Source: Algoriphagus sp. Y33
GTDB lineage: Bacteria; Bacteroidota; Bacteroidia; Cytophagales; Cyclobacteriaceae
Reading direction: 5' to 3'
Assembly (NCBI RefSeq): GCF_014838715.1
Contig: NZ_CP061947.1
Coordinates: 5,198,001-5,262,000 of the forward strand
DNA length: 64,000 nucleotides
Below the pieces are notes generated by a model, which was not told where the DNA came from, did not search any database, and worked only from the letters and a program-made list of their open reading frames with translations. Shown here piece by piece: positions 34,884 to 43,453 of the stretch (positions are counted from its first letter, which is position 1; each line of letters opens with the position of its first letter). A program made the translations under genes and the position numbers.

Positions 34884-35519
34884 ATGAAAAATCTCACTAT
34901 CGCCATTCTAATGTTACTCCTGCAAGTTAGTTATGCCTGCCAAAGTCAAACAAACTCTTCTAAAAATGACCGATTCGTCGGTGGGGGCTATGAAGGCTGT
35001 GAAGCTATTTTTGAATTTGGAGATAAGAAGCTTAGTCCTGTAGATACCCTCCCTCTTTATTTCGAAAATAAGCCGAAATTGGAAATAATCGGCAGCGTAT
35101 TTCATAAAGACGGAAAAACTCCTGCTGCCAATGTGATTATCTATATCTATCACACCAACAGGAAAGGAGAATATCAAACCTGCGGAAATGAAAAAGGCTG
35201 GGCAAAGCGTCATGGTATTATTAGAGGATGGGTGAAAACAGATAAGGATGGGAAGTATACTTTTTTCACGTTTAGGCCAGGGGCATATCCGACTAGAGAT
35301 GAGCCTGAGCATATCCATGCCACCATTAAGGAACCGGGAAAAACTGCTTATTATCTTGATGACTTTGTGTTTGAGGATGATCCGATCTTGACCCTTGAAA
35401 TGAGGAGAAAAATGGCTAATAGAGGCGGATCCGGTATTATGAAACCAATCCAAGTCCATGATATGCTTACGATTCGCAGGGATATTATCCTAGGTCAAAA
35501 CATTCCCGACTATGAGTAA
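34884..35519 (+). CDS. intradiol ring-cleavage dioxygenase-like lipoprotein
   Basis: A 211-residue protein with a hydrophobic signal (MKNLTIAILMLLLQVSYAC; possible lipobox SYAC). The beta-sandwich core carries IYIYHTNRKGEY (~89-100, Tyr ligand), FRPGAYPTR (~130-138, Tyr ligand region) and EHIHATIKEP (~141-150, two His). These are the four Fe(III) ligands of intradiol dioxygenases. Such secreted members occur in Bacteroidota without known catechol pathways. Start chosen at the ATG after leader repeat copy 2. Confidence 0.78.
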   Translation: MKNLTIAILMLLLQVSYACQSQTNSSKNDRFVGGGYEGCEAIFEFGDKKLSPVDTLPLYFENKPKLEIIGSVFHKDGKTPAANVIIYIYHTNRKGEYQTCGNEKGWAKRHGIIRGWVKTDKDGKYTFFTFRPGAYPTRDEPEHIHATIKEPGKTAYYLDDFVFEDDPILTLEMRRKMANRGGSGIMKPIQVHDMLTIRRDIILGQNIPDYE

Positions 35520-35558
35520 AAAGATGGGATGTCGCCTAGATTGACCTAAATAAATAAA

Positions 35559-35597
35559 GCATGGACTCACTCAGAATCGTTCTGAGTGAGTCCATGC
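35559..35597. terminator. bidirectional terminator with a perfect 18-bp stem
   Basis: GCATGGACTCACTCAGAA (35559-35576), loop TCG, exact complement (35580-35597), followed by T-rich sequence on the plus strand and preceded by A-rich sequence. It lies between the convergent dioxygenase-like and TonB receptor genes and would serve both. Confidence 0.85.
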
Positions 35598-35617
35598 TTC
35601 TTTTTGGTTTTTTACTT

Positions 35618-38005
35618 CTAGAACTTTAGGCTCAAGCCCAACATAAAGTTGGTGCCGGCCATCGGGTAGTAGTAATTCTCTGTCACCAATTCCTTTTGGC
35701 TTTCACCAGGCACGAAATAACTGAAAGTATAGCCGTTTGGCTCGTACATTTCATTGAAGATATTATTGACCATCAGGTTCAGTTCAATACTTTTGAAATA
35801 CCTCGGTTGAACCGAATAACTCACGCGGAAATCGTTCGTCAAGAAAGCATCCAATGCGCGGCTGTCATTTCCGGTATTGTCCAGAAACTGTTTGCCTACA
35901 TACTTGCTCATCCAGTTCAGGGATAAATTTTTCACCGGTTTAAATTCGATTATTGCCGAGGAAACCACATTTGGAGAAAAGGCGATGTCTGTGTCTGAGT
36001 AAGAAATCTGTTCCTGGGTAAACTCATCCGTGCTGTAATCATCTATGTATTCAGTAAATTCCTTGATCTTATTTTGGCTCAAAGCCAAATTAGCACCAAT
36101 AGTCCACCGCTTTGAAAGTCTATAAGCACCATCCAGTTCTATTCCTGCACGGTAAGAATTAGGTACATTTTCCCGGATATAGGCACCTACATTATTGATC
36201 TGCCCGGTAAGGATCAGCTGATCCTTATAGTCCATGTAATAGAAATTTGCATTGTAATTGAACTTGCCGCTTTGCGCTCTGATTCCAGCCTCTACATTGT
36301 TTAGCCGTTCAGCTCTGGGGACTTCGGTAATTGGATTGTCTGTAAAGTCAGCCCGTGTAGGTTCACGGTTTGCCACAGCATAGCTTGCATACAAGGTTTT
36401 GTCATTTTTCTCATAACTCATCCCCAACTTGGGATTGAAAAAGGTGTACTTTTCTTCTCCATCCACAATTCTCCCATCGTCATTCACCCCCACAAAGGAG
36501 TAATCGATCCCTCTTACCTGCAGGTCTCCAAAGAGATTTAAACCGGCAGAAACTTCGTGAGTAGCTTTGAGGTAGATGTTTCGATCATCTTTGACCGCAT
36601 TGTTGTCATAATAGCGATCCCGGATGTCAGTATTTCCGGCGATTCTGGCCCAGATGATTTCTCCAAAGTGATCCCCATCGTAGCGGTTGGCTCCACCACC
36701 TAAAGCTACATCCCATTTTCCATTGTCAGAGATATAGTTAATAGAAGCAACGGCACCGTAGAAGTCATTGTCCAACCATCGCCTCCGGATAATATCTGTG
36801 CTGCTGATCGTAGAATCTCCGATGATGACATCGGGCAGGTTATAGCTGGAAAAGTCATCATCTTCCCTATATTGCTCATAATATCCGCGACCATAAGTGT
36901 AGTGCAGCGCACCATTTACTTTCCAATTGCTGCCTAGTTTACCTGCGTATATTAATTGGTAGTGATCCTGCTGATAATTGTCGGTCTCATTTTCGTAAGT
37001 GTAGTAATTGAAGGTTCTGTCCTCTTCAAGTTTTGATTCTGGTAGCCCATACCAGCTTTGGTAAGTTTTTTCTTTTCCTGAGAAAACATTCATCTTTAGG
37101 ACATGATTTTCTCCATAATATCCTGCGGAGACGAAGTAGGAACTCAAGTCTGAAGAAGCCCGGTCTACATATCCGTCAGAGGCTATTTTTGAAAGGCGGG
37201 CATCCACCGCAAAGCGATTGTTCAAAAGCCCTGTTCCTACCTTAACTGTATGTTTTCGCGAATTAAAGGAACCAACTGAATTGTCAATTTGTGCATAGGC
37301 ATCATCCTGTCTTGTGTCCGTTTGGAAGTTTAAACTTGCACCAAAAGTAGCTGCACCGTTTGTGGAGGTTCCCACCCCACGCTGAATCTGGAGATTATCC
37401 ACAGAAGAGGCGAAGTCAGGCATATTTACCCAGAACACACCATGGGATTCCGCATCATTCATGGGGATACCGTTTACAGTTACGTTGATCCGACTTTGGT
37501 CTGAACCGCGAATTCGCATTCCTGTGTAACCGATCCCTGCGCCGGCATCAGAATGTGTAACTACCGAAGGGGTAAAATTAAGCAACATTGGAATGTCTTG
37601 TCCAAGATTCCTTATGGCGAGTTCTTCCTTAGTTATCTCCTGAAAGGTGGTGGGAGTACTTTGGGATGCCCGGGTAGCTGATACGATAAATTCCTCCGTC
37701 ATCAGATCTGTCGGGTTTAATCGTATGTTAAGTTTTCCGGAAAATGGCACCTCCAGCGTCTGCTTGAATGTGCTGTACCCGATATAAGAAACGCGTAGTT
37801 CTAGTTTCCCTTCTTGCAATTTATTTATGGTGAAAAGACCATTTTCGTCAGTTACACTGCCTTTACCCTGGTTTTCTGCCCATACTGAGGCTCCTACTAA
37901 TGCTTCGCCGGATGATGCGTCCATCACTGTTCCGCTGAGGCTTTGTTGTGCCCAAGCTGAAATTGAGCCCAAGAATAAAGCCAGTCCAAGAAATACTTTT
38001 TTCAT
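35618..38005 (-). CDS. TonB-dependent receptor, probable thiamin transporter
   Basis: A 795-residue outer-membrane receptor. Signal peptide (ends SAWAQ, ~21), a carboxypeptidase-regulatory-like domain (~22-105, LSGTVMDASSGEALVGASV), a TonB plug (~115-235, GMRIRGSDQSRINVTVNGIP) and a 22-strand barrel ending in the C-terminal Phe typical of outer-membrane proteins. A TPP riboswitch upstream places it under thiamin control, so uptake of thiamin or its precursors is the strong inference. The open frame extends back to 38164 into the riboswitch; the ATG at 38005 begins the signal peptide. Confidence 0.88.
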   Translation of the reverse strand: MKKVFLGLALFLGSISAWAQQSLSGTVMDASSGEALVGASVWAENQGKGSVTDENGLFTINKLQEGKLELRVSYIGYSTFKQTLEVPFSGKLNIRLNPTDLMTEEFIVSATRASQSTPTTFQEITKEELAIRNLGQDIPMLLNFTPSVVTHSDAGAGIGYTGMRIRGSDQSRINVTVNGIPMNDAESHGVFWVNMPDFASSVDNLQIQRGVGTSTNGAATFGASLNFQTDTRQDDAYAQIDNSVGSFNSRKHTVKVGTGLLNNRFAVDARLSKIASDGYVDRASSDLSSYFVSAGYYGENHVLKMNVFSGKEKTYQSWYGLPESKLEEDRTFNYYTYENETDNYQQDHYQLIYAGKLGSNWKVNGALHYTYGRGYYEQYREDDDFSSYNLPDVIIGDSTISSTDIIRRRWLDNDFYGAVASINYISDNGKWDVALGGGANRYDGDHFGEIIWARIAGNTDIRDRYYDNNAVKDDRNIYLKATHEVSAGLNLFGDLQVRGIDYSFVGVNDDGRIVDGEEKYTFFNPKLGMSYEKNDKTLYASYAVANREPTRADFTDNPITEVPRAERLNNVEAGIRAQSGKFNYNANFYYMDYKDQLILTGQINNVGAYIRENVPNSYRAGIELDGAYRLSKRWTIGANLALSQNKIKEFTEYIDDYSTDEFTQEQISYSDTDIAFSPNVVSSAIIEFKPVKNLSLNWMSKYVGKQFLDNTGNDSRALDAFLTNDFRVSYSVQPRYFKSIELNLMVNNIFNEMYEPNGYTFSYFVPGESQKELVTENYYYPMAGTNFMLGLSLKF

Positions 38006-38146
38006 GTGTAATAATTCCCTTGCGGGAGATTGAGTGAAACATTGGAAAGCTTTAGGGAAGCTTGCCGTTTTTTGTTTACCCTGCCGCATTGGCAAAATCC
38101 AGAAACCGGCTAGATTTTTTGATTTTGCTGCTTGCAACGTTTGTTC
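38006..38146 (-). promoter_or_regulatory. expression-platform region of the thiamin receptor mRNA
   Basis: About 140 bases between aptamer and ATG. A small hairpin TCCC-GCAA-GGGA (38016-38027, GNRA-type loop) lies 11 bases before the ATG and could control ribosome access. No gene is present. Folding of the rest was not computed. Confidence 0.4.
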
Positions 38147-38226
38147 ATTTCCCTTCGCCGGCATTACCCGGATCAGGTCGTATGGGTATGATCTCAGCCC
38201 GTTTTGTTAAGGCACCCCCTATGATC
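38147..38226 (-). ncRNA. TPP riboswitch (thi box)
   Basis: Read on the minus strand: GGGGTGCC (38212-38219), GGGCTGAGA (38192-38200), ATACCC, then GACCTGATCCGGGTAATGCC and GGCGAAGGGAA (down to 38149). These are the conserved pyrimidine- and pyrophosphate-sensing helices of the thiamin pyrophosphate aptamer. It begins about 220 bases before the receptor ATG; the 140-base interval can hold the expression platform. TPP binding would reduce receptor expression. Confidence 0.95.
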
Positions 38227-38389
38227 TAATAGCAAAGGTAGTGGTGAAAAGTTGCTTAGCAAATCAGGGGAGTGGAAATCCGTTTTTGACTAGTCATAAG
38301 ACACCGGTTAGTTAATAAGCCTTTCCTTTCCTTTTTTTACGTTTCTCTCGATTCTTTTTCCTAAATTTCTAACCAAACCCTATTAACCT

Positions 38390-39235
38390 ATGAAAATTTA
38401 CAAATTGCCTTCGGGCACACTTTTGCTTAATGGAACTGAAGCTTTTTTCGGCCCGGAAATAAATTGGGATGCCCTACTGGCTCGAGAAGACCTAAAAGAT
38501 TACCTGAATAAGGAATCGAAAACGTGGAAAACCCTTTCTCCGGAAGAAGGCTATGAATTGATTGCGAAGGGAATTTTGGCACCGATGGGAAACCAGGAAA
38601 TTTGGGCGGCAGGGGTGACTTATTTCCGTAGCCGAACAGCTAGAATGGAAGAGTCTCAAGATGCCGGTGGAGCGGATTTCTATGACAAAGTCTATAATGC
38701 AGATAGACCGGAGTTGTTTTTCAAAGCAACTGCTAGTCGGGTATCGGCACCCGGAACTACGGTAAATATCCGAAAAGACTCTACCTGGGATGTGCCCGAG
38801 CCGGAACTGACTTTGGTGATTTCTCCCTCGGGAAAAATTCAGGGGTACACCTGCGGGAATGATATGAGTAGTAGAAGCATAGAAGGGGAAAACCCACTCT
38901 ATTTGCCTCAGGCGAAGGTTTATGCAGGTTGTGCGGCGATTGGCCCCTGTCTTTTTATCACGGATAAAGCCATCGAAGAAACGGCTACCATCCGATTGGA
39001 GATTTTCAGAGAGGATGTTTTGGCATTTTCAGGGGAAACAGCCCTGACCCAGCTGAAGCGTAAACCGCAGGAATTGGCGGATTGGCTTTTCCGTGCGAAT
39101 ACTTTTCCAATTGGCTGCTTTCTGATGACAGGAACGGGAATCGTACCGGATGACTTTACACTCGAGGTGGGAGACAAAGTGAGAATTAGTATCGATGAGA
39201 TTGGAAGCTTAGAAAATTTCATCGAAAAGATCTGA
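38390..39235 (+). CDS. fumarylacetoacetate hydrolase family protein
   Basis: A 281-residue FAH-fold protein. VPEPELTLVISPSGKIQGYTCGNDMSSR (~128-155) carries the two Glu and the Asp that bind Mg2+ or Mn2+, and AKVYAGCAAIGPCLF follows. Members cleave or decarboxylate acylpyruvates and 2-keto-3-deoxy sugar acids (for example 2,4-diketo-3-deoxy-L-fuconate hydrolase). No pathway neighbours are present, so the substrate is open. It is divergent from the TPP-controlled receptor. Confidence 0.85.
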   Translation: MKIYKLPSGTLLLNGTEAFFGPEINWDALLAREDLKDYLNKESKTWKTLSPEEGYELIAKGILAPMGNQEIWAAGVTYFRSRTARMEESQDAGGADFYDKVYNADRPELFFKATASRVSAPGTTVNIRKDSTWDVPEPELTLVISPSGKIQGYTCGNDMSSRSIEGENPLYLPQAKVYAGCAAIGPCLFITDKAIEETATIRLEIFREDVLAFSGETALTQLKRKPQELADWLFRANTFPIGCFLMTGTGIVPDDFTLEVGDKVRISIDEIGSLENFIEKI

Positions 39236-39304
39236 TCTGTAGCGTTTTGAGGAGGTGTTTCGTAAGGGATATATATGCTGGTCTTTTCTATAAATCCAAA
39301 TTTT

Positions 39305-39358
39305 ATGAAGTCATCTATATTTAGTCTATTTGCTGCCTTTTTCTTGTCAGGAGAGTAA
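39305..39358 (+). pseudogene. possible frameshifted lipoprotein 5' remnant
   Basis: A 17-codon frame MKSSIFSLFAAFFLSGE ends at TAA 39356-39358. Deleting one T from the TTTTTC run would give ...LFAAFSCQESKIWSFG, a signal peptide with a lipobox-like Cys. A related-looking lipoprotein gene starts 90 bases downstream. This is weak evidence; it may equally be chance. Confidence 0.25.
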
Positions 39359-39448
39359 GATCTGGAGTTTTGGGTAGACGGCGGCTGGAGTGTAAGCTCC
39401 CGTAAAAAGTAAAATCTTAAACCATAAATCTTATCAAACCTAATTGCT

Positions 39449-39886
39449 ATGAAAAAGTATTTATTTGTCGTTTTACTTTCATTTGTTTTTCTCGCATGTG
39501 AAAAGTCGGATAACCCTGATGTATCAAAAATGCCGCAGGAATGGACTTTGATAGGCTATAAAAGTGCTTGGGTTGCTGATCCACAACTAATGCCAATAAC
39601 CGATACGGTTTACAACTATAGGTTGGAGAAAAACGGTTCATTTGTGAAAAACATTGGAACGCATCGTTTGACCGGAACCTATGAAGTGGATAATACCACA
39701 AGCGATAGAACTTATATTTCGCTGAATTATGACGAGGAATCCCTTAAGCTTAATGAAGAATCAGGGAGAAACCTTATTCATTATTGTGGGCAGAATTATG
39801 AGCCATTTGCAGTATTGGATCCCACGACTATATCCGGCAGCTGGAGTGAATGTGATGGACCCAACTTGATTTTCCGGAAGAGATAA
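39449..39886 (+). CDS. small lipoprotein of unknown function
   Basis: A 145-residue lipoprotein: signal and lipobox FLAC (Cys ~17), then a beta-rich domain (~27-145) with TWTLIGYKSAW-like opening, KNGSFVKN and LTGTYEV, similar in style to lipocalin-like Bacteroidota lipoproteins that test for turnover of extracellular ligands. Two cysteines (HYCGQNYEP and SECDGP) may form a disulfide. No specific family recognised. Confidence 0.65.
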   Translation: MKKYLFVVLLSFVFLACEKSDNPDVSKMPQEWTLIGYKSAWVADPQLMPITDTVYNYRLEKNGSFVKNIGTHRLTGTYEVDNTTSDRTYISLNYDEESLKLNEESGRNLIHYCGQNYEPFAVLDPTTISGSWSECDGPNLIFRKR

Positions 39887-40012
39887 AATAAAGTCTTAGG
39901 ACATTTCTTTTACTTAGCTCTGTAGATCCTACGGAAAAGTGGTGAATATTAGTCCCTTCTCCTTTCCACCGATGCTATAGTAAATGAATGGTCTGCTTTC
40001 CACCTTCGTTTT

Positions 40013-40444
40013 ATGACTCAATTTTTCCAACATAAACTTCGTTTGCCGTCATTTCCTTCGGGGTATCACCTGATCACCGAAGAAGTAGAAGATGCTATAC
40101 CGGAAATAGCCCTCATCAAAACGGGCTTTTTACAGGTATTTATCCAGCATACTTCGGCCGCCTTGACTATCAATGAAAATGCTGATCCTACTGTGAGAAG
40201 GGACTTTCAGATGTTTGTAAATGAATTAATTCCAGAATCTTATCCACGTTTTATCCACACTTATGAAGGGCCGGATGATATGCCGGCGCATATTAAAGCC
40301 AGTTTTTTTGATACCGGCCTCCAAATTCCCATTTCCGGTGGAAAACTTGCCATGGGAATTTGGCAGGGAATTTACCTGTGCGAATTCCGTAGAAACGGTG
40401 GGAGTAGAAGTTTGATGCTCACGGCTTTTGGGGAAACTAACTAG
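40013..40444 (+). CDS. yjbQ: YjbQ / UPF0047 family protein
   Basis: A 143-residue protein. QHTSAALTINENADPTVRRDF (~44-64), the HTY...MPAHIKAS segment (~82-95) with metal-site His, and GIWQGIYLCEFR (~123-134) are the family fingerprint. It is also known as secondary thiamine-phosphate synthase from weak complementation in E. coli. The thiamin-controlled receptor lies 2 kb away on the other strand, so proximity may be coincidental. It ends four bases from the convergent lipoprotein gene. Confidence 0.9.
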   Translation: MTQFFQHKLRLPSFPSGYHLITEEVEDAIPEIALIKTGFLQVFIQHTSAALTINENADPTVRRDFQMFVNELIPESYPRFIHTYEGPDDMPAHIKASFFDTGLQIPISGGKLAMGIWQGIYLCEFRRNGGSRSLMLTAFGETN

Positions 40445-40448
40445 AACC

Positions 40449-41846
40449 TTATTCTTTTTTAGCTTCAATTTTCACATGCGCCCCTGTCATCAAGATTCTT
40501 CGAAATCCTTCTTTGGTATCTGAGCTTACTTCTTTGCCCAGAACTTTCATCTTTGAGAATTCCTCGGGAAGTTCAATAGAAATACCCGCTTTCTTTTGGC
40601 TTTGGTTAACTTCTACGACGATTTGATTATCATCGGAACTAATAGTAATGTTAAGCTTATTATCCTCGATCCATAGACTCTCGACAGTAACTTCTTTCCA
40701 ATCTTTCGGGAAATTTGGACGAATATAAGTTACTCGATTTTCTGCGTCCCCATGAATTCCCATCAACAGCAAGCTCATAGGTTGAATCAGCTCCCAGGAA
40801 GGATTGATATGTCTTGGTTTGTCTTTATCCAATAAAAATAACTGCCTGTCGATTTGAGAAATAAATTCCCTACTAAGCTTACTGAGGACTAGAAGAAGCT
40901 CATCCGGATTACTTACTGCGCTTGTAGGTCCACCGGTGTTAGTAAATTGATATAAACCAACCGTATACTTTCCCCAGTCGTAGGCATCCTGAATTTCTTG
41001 ATCAGGAATTGTGATCTTGGCAGTTTTAGTCAGAGAATCTATCCGTGCAAAATTTTCATCCCAATCTGAAAAAAGATCAGCTCGAAGATCAGCCAAGGTT
41101 TGAATAGCAGTGAATTCATTTTGATCTGACCCGGCGATGAAAATGGGAATTACCTGTTCGTCCCGTGGAGCCAATGTCAGGGAAACTTCAAATCCTGCAC
41201 GGGCTCCCAATTCGGATACTTGGGTAATACAATCTGAATTAATAGGGTTCAAGTTCAGACCCACAGCACTTCCCCAGACTACATACCAATCATTTTCATT
41301 ATCCTTGGCGGTGAAAATTCCAGTCATTTCATCGAAAATAATGCGGTCATCTGAATTGTTTCCGAAGGTGCTATCCATCAATATGCTGGGTTTGAGATCT
41401 GTATTGGCTTGAAATTGGAACTGGATGTTTTTTGGAGAATTGCCCACATTCTTAATGTAATAAAGCAACGTGGCTCCTAGTTTATCTTGGCTGAGAATTT
41501 GGAGTTGATGTATTTCCAAATTCTCTTCATCAAGTTGAAAATGTGTTTTCGCAGCAAAAGGATATTCAATGAAGCTATCCGGAGAATTTAGGCAGATTAA
41601 TTCAGTTTCCCTTTTGACAGCAGCGGAGAAACCACTCAATAGTTGTATGGTTTTCAAAGAAATAGCGTGTTGCTTTCCGCTGATTAAGATTTTCTTATTT
41701 CCCAATGAGAATTCGGATGCGTCATTGACCTCGACAGAAGGCAATTTTTCCAAACTTTTCAAAAGAAGAGCTTCCTCGGATTGCGGTCTCTTACAGGCAA
41801 AATTCAGTAAAGAAAGAGTGAGAACAGCGAAAAGGTAGCGGAACAT
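40449..41846 (-). CDS. glycosidase-like lipoprotein
   Basis: A 465-residue lipoprotein (lipobox LLNFAC, Cys ~18). Residues ~30-270 form a beta-rich domain. Residues ~290-400 resemble only the edges of a six-hairpin (alpha/alpha)6 catalytic barrel (AYDWGKYTVGLYQF ... HINPSWELIQPMSLLLMGIHGD), followed by a beta-sandwich (RPNFPKDWKEVTVESLW). A full barrel would need ~300 more residues, so the barrel appears internally shortened. It starts 23 bases after the ChbG-like deacetylase and forms an operon with it. Activity is doubtful. The upstream in-frame TTG extension lacks support. Confidence 0.6.
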   Translation of the reverse strand: MFRYLFAVLTLSLLNFACKRPQSEEALLLKSLEKLPSVEVNDASEFSLGNKKILISGKQHAISLKTIQLLSGFSAAVKRETELICLNSPDSFIEYPFAAKTHFQLDEENLEIHQLQILSQDKLGATLLYYIKNVGNSPKNIQFQFQANTDLKPSILMDSTFGNNSDDRIIFDEMTGIFTAKDNENDWYVVWGSAVGLNLNPINSDCITQVSELGARAGFEVSLTLAPRDEQVIPIFIAGSDQNEFTAIQTLADLRADLFSDWDENFARIDSLTKTAKITIPDQEIQDAYDWGKYTVGLYQFTNTGGPTSAVSNPDELLLVLSKLSREFISQIDRQLFLLDKDKPRHINPSWELIQPMSLLLMGIHGDAENRVTYIRPNFPKDWKEVTVESLWIEDNKLNITISSDDNQIVVEVNQSQKKAGISIELPEEFSKMKVLGKEVSSDTKEGFRRILMTGAHVKIEAKKE

Positions 41847-41869
41847 GACATACTGATTTTGCCTTAAAA

Positions 41870-42802
41870 CTACATTGTTTTGCCAACTTCTCTCCATGTT
41901 ACCAGTTTCACGTTGTTCTTTTCTATTAATTCTCTGGCTTTATCACTGGTGAAGAAATCATAGTCTGTCTGCCTCCAGGGAGCATGGAAGGAGTCGTGTC
42001 CTTTCGTCACAGCGTTCATTTCTTCGTCATCAAAGGCTAAGTGGATAAGAATCACATTCAGTCCCGGCTGGATATTGTTTAGCGCATCTGAGTAAAAAGT
42101 CTCCATTCCTGATGCATAATCTTTTGACTCAGCCATAATAACCTTGTCGACTAGAGGAAATTTATCCACTTCAATTTCTGAAAAAAGCACTGGATTGTTT
42201 TTAACTATTCCATCTATCATTTGTTGGTTGATCATGGCCGGGATTTTCAGTTCCTGAGCGATTTTGAGATATGAGGCCAGGTATTCGGGGCGACCGAAAA
42301 AGACGCAGCCCATATGTGAATCCAAGTGTGTGGGAGTGATTCCCATCTGGTTTGCCGTTTTGATCTGCGCAAGGATTTCTTTCTCTACCTCCTCGGGGCT
42401 GGCATTTGCGGTTACTTGGGCACAGTCAGGATACATATGTCCCTTTTCATTGGCCAAACCCGGGACTGCTGTTCTGCCAGCTTCAGGCCCCCAGTTGAAA
42501 TTAAGCCATTCATTGGTAAGGGTGATGTGGATTCCTATATCCGCATCAGGTATTTCCTTAGCCATTTCGCCCACTTCTGCAGACCATCCCGTAGGTACCA
42601 TCATACTGGTGGAATTCACCAGTCCCTTTTTCATCGCATCAAAAGTTGCTTTGGTCTGAGAATGCGATACTCCCACATCATCTCCGTGAATAATTAGAAG
42701 TTTGGTGTCGGCAGGATATCCAAGCTTTTCGGCTAGGTTTTGAGAAAAGGTAATTGTAGGCAAGAATGCCAAAAGGAATAGAAAGTAGCTCAGGTTCTTC
42801 AT
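41870..42802 (-). CDS. secreted ChbG/HpnK-type carbohydrate deacetylase
   Basis: A 310-residue protein with signal peptide (ends ITFSQ, ~21). The YdjC-fold metal site is visible: HGDDVGVSHSQ (~39-49, Asp), DIGIHITLTNEW (~92-103), and HLDSHMG (~159-165, two His). It would remove acetyl groups from N-acetyl-sugar oligomers in the periplasm. The paired glycosidase-like lipoprotein suggests a small glycan-processing operon. Confidence 0.83.
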   Translation of the reverse strand: MKNLSYFLFLLAFLPTITFSQNLAEKLGYPADTKLLIIHGDDVGVSHSQTKATFDAMKKGLVNSTSMMVPTGWSAEVGEMAKEIPDADIGIHITLTNEWLNFNWGPEAGRTAVPGLANEKGHMYPDCAQVTANASPEEVEKEILAQIKTANQMGITPTHLDSHMGCVFFGRPEYLASYLKIAQELKIPAMINQQMIDGIVKNNPVLFSEIEVDKFPLVDKVIMAESKDYASGMETFYSDALNNIQPGLNVILIHLAFDDEEMNAVTKGHDSFHAPWRQTDYDFFTSDKARELIEKNNVKLVTWREVGKTM

Positions 42803-42859
42803 CTTGGGTTGTTGTTTACCCTAAGATACATTTCTGATTTTTCTAAAGTTGCAGAAATT

Positions 42860-43126
42860 CTAATTCCTATAGTTTTTAGCCTTAATTCGAAATACCCAGA
42901 TATAGCTAAAAAACGTGGTGAATACTTGAAGAATGGCTAAATAAAGCCAAGTTGAAGGCTGCGCCAAAGGCTCAAAATTTATGGTATTATTGTAATACAG
43001 CTTGGAAATAGTTAATGCTGCTAACGTAGCAGGGAGGACAACGACCAACCAGAAATTTATAAACGATCGGTAAATAAATGGTGCTTTCTTTTGGATAGAA
43101 GGACGCTTGGATGTGTGTTTTTTCAT
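42860..43126 (-). CDS. small two-helix membrane protein, paralogue 1
   Basis: An 88-residue protein with a lysine-rich N-terminus and two membrane helices (~25-45 and ~60-78). The block PFIYRSFINFWLVVVLPA aligns with PFLYRSFFNFWLVLILPA in the next gene upstream. The spacing to that gene is 30 bases, same strand. No family recognised. Confidence 0.65.
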   Translation of the reverse strand: MKKHTSKRPSIQKKAPFIYRSFINFWLVVVLPATLAALTISKLYYNNTINFEPLAQPSTWLYLAILQVFTTFFSYIWVFRIKAKNYRN

Positions 43127-43156
43127 TTTGGTTCTGAATATACCCCCTGAAATGGA

Positions 43157-43453
43157 TCAGGGTTTTTCTCTAAATTTCTTCGACTTTGGTTTGTAATCTC
43201 TATAGTACATCCAAGTGCCGAATATCACTTGAAATAGTAAAAATTTCGCATAAGTAGAAGGCAACTTAAATAAATCGGAGTCAAGTGAGCCTTGGGAAAT
43301 TAGATAAGTCACGATGGCAGTGATAATTCCGGCTGGAAGGATTAAGACCAGCCAAAAATTGAAGAATGAACGGTATAAAAATGGCATGCTGTTCTGTTTC
43401 ATAAGCTGGCTGTTTTCTTTGGCTATGTCAGTTCCTTTTTTTCTAGTACTCAA
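43157..43453 (-). CDS. small two-helix membrane protein, paralogue 2
   Basis: A 98-residue protein, N-terminal basic stretch, helices ~30-52 and ~68-83. It is a tandem duplicate of the gene at 42860 (YRSF-NFWLV-LPA block). The start overlaps the end of the serine hydrolase gene by 11 bases, so the two are translated from one message. Function unknown. Confidence 0.68.
   Translation of the reverse strand: MSTRKKGTDIAKENSQLMKQNSMPFLYRSFFNFWLVLILPAGIITAIVTYLISQGSLDSDLFKLPSTYAKFLLFQVIFGTWMYYRDYKPKSKKFREKP

Noticed and set aside
38006..38164. N-terminal extension of the thiamin receptor frame
   Set aside because: The added residues would be translated from the riboswitch and lie before an obvious signal peptide.
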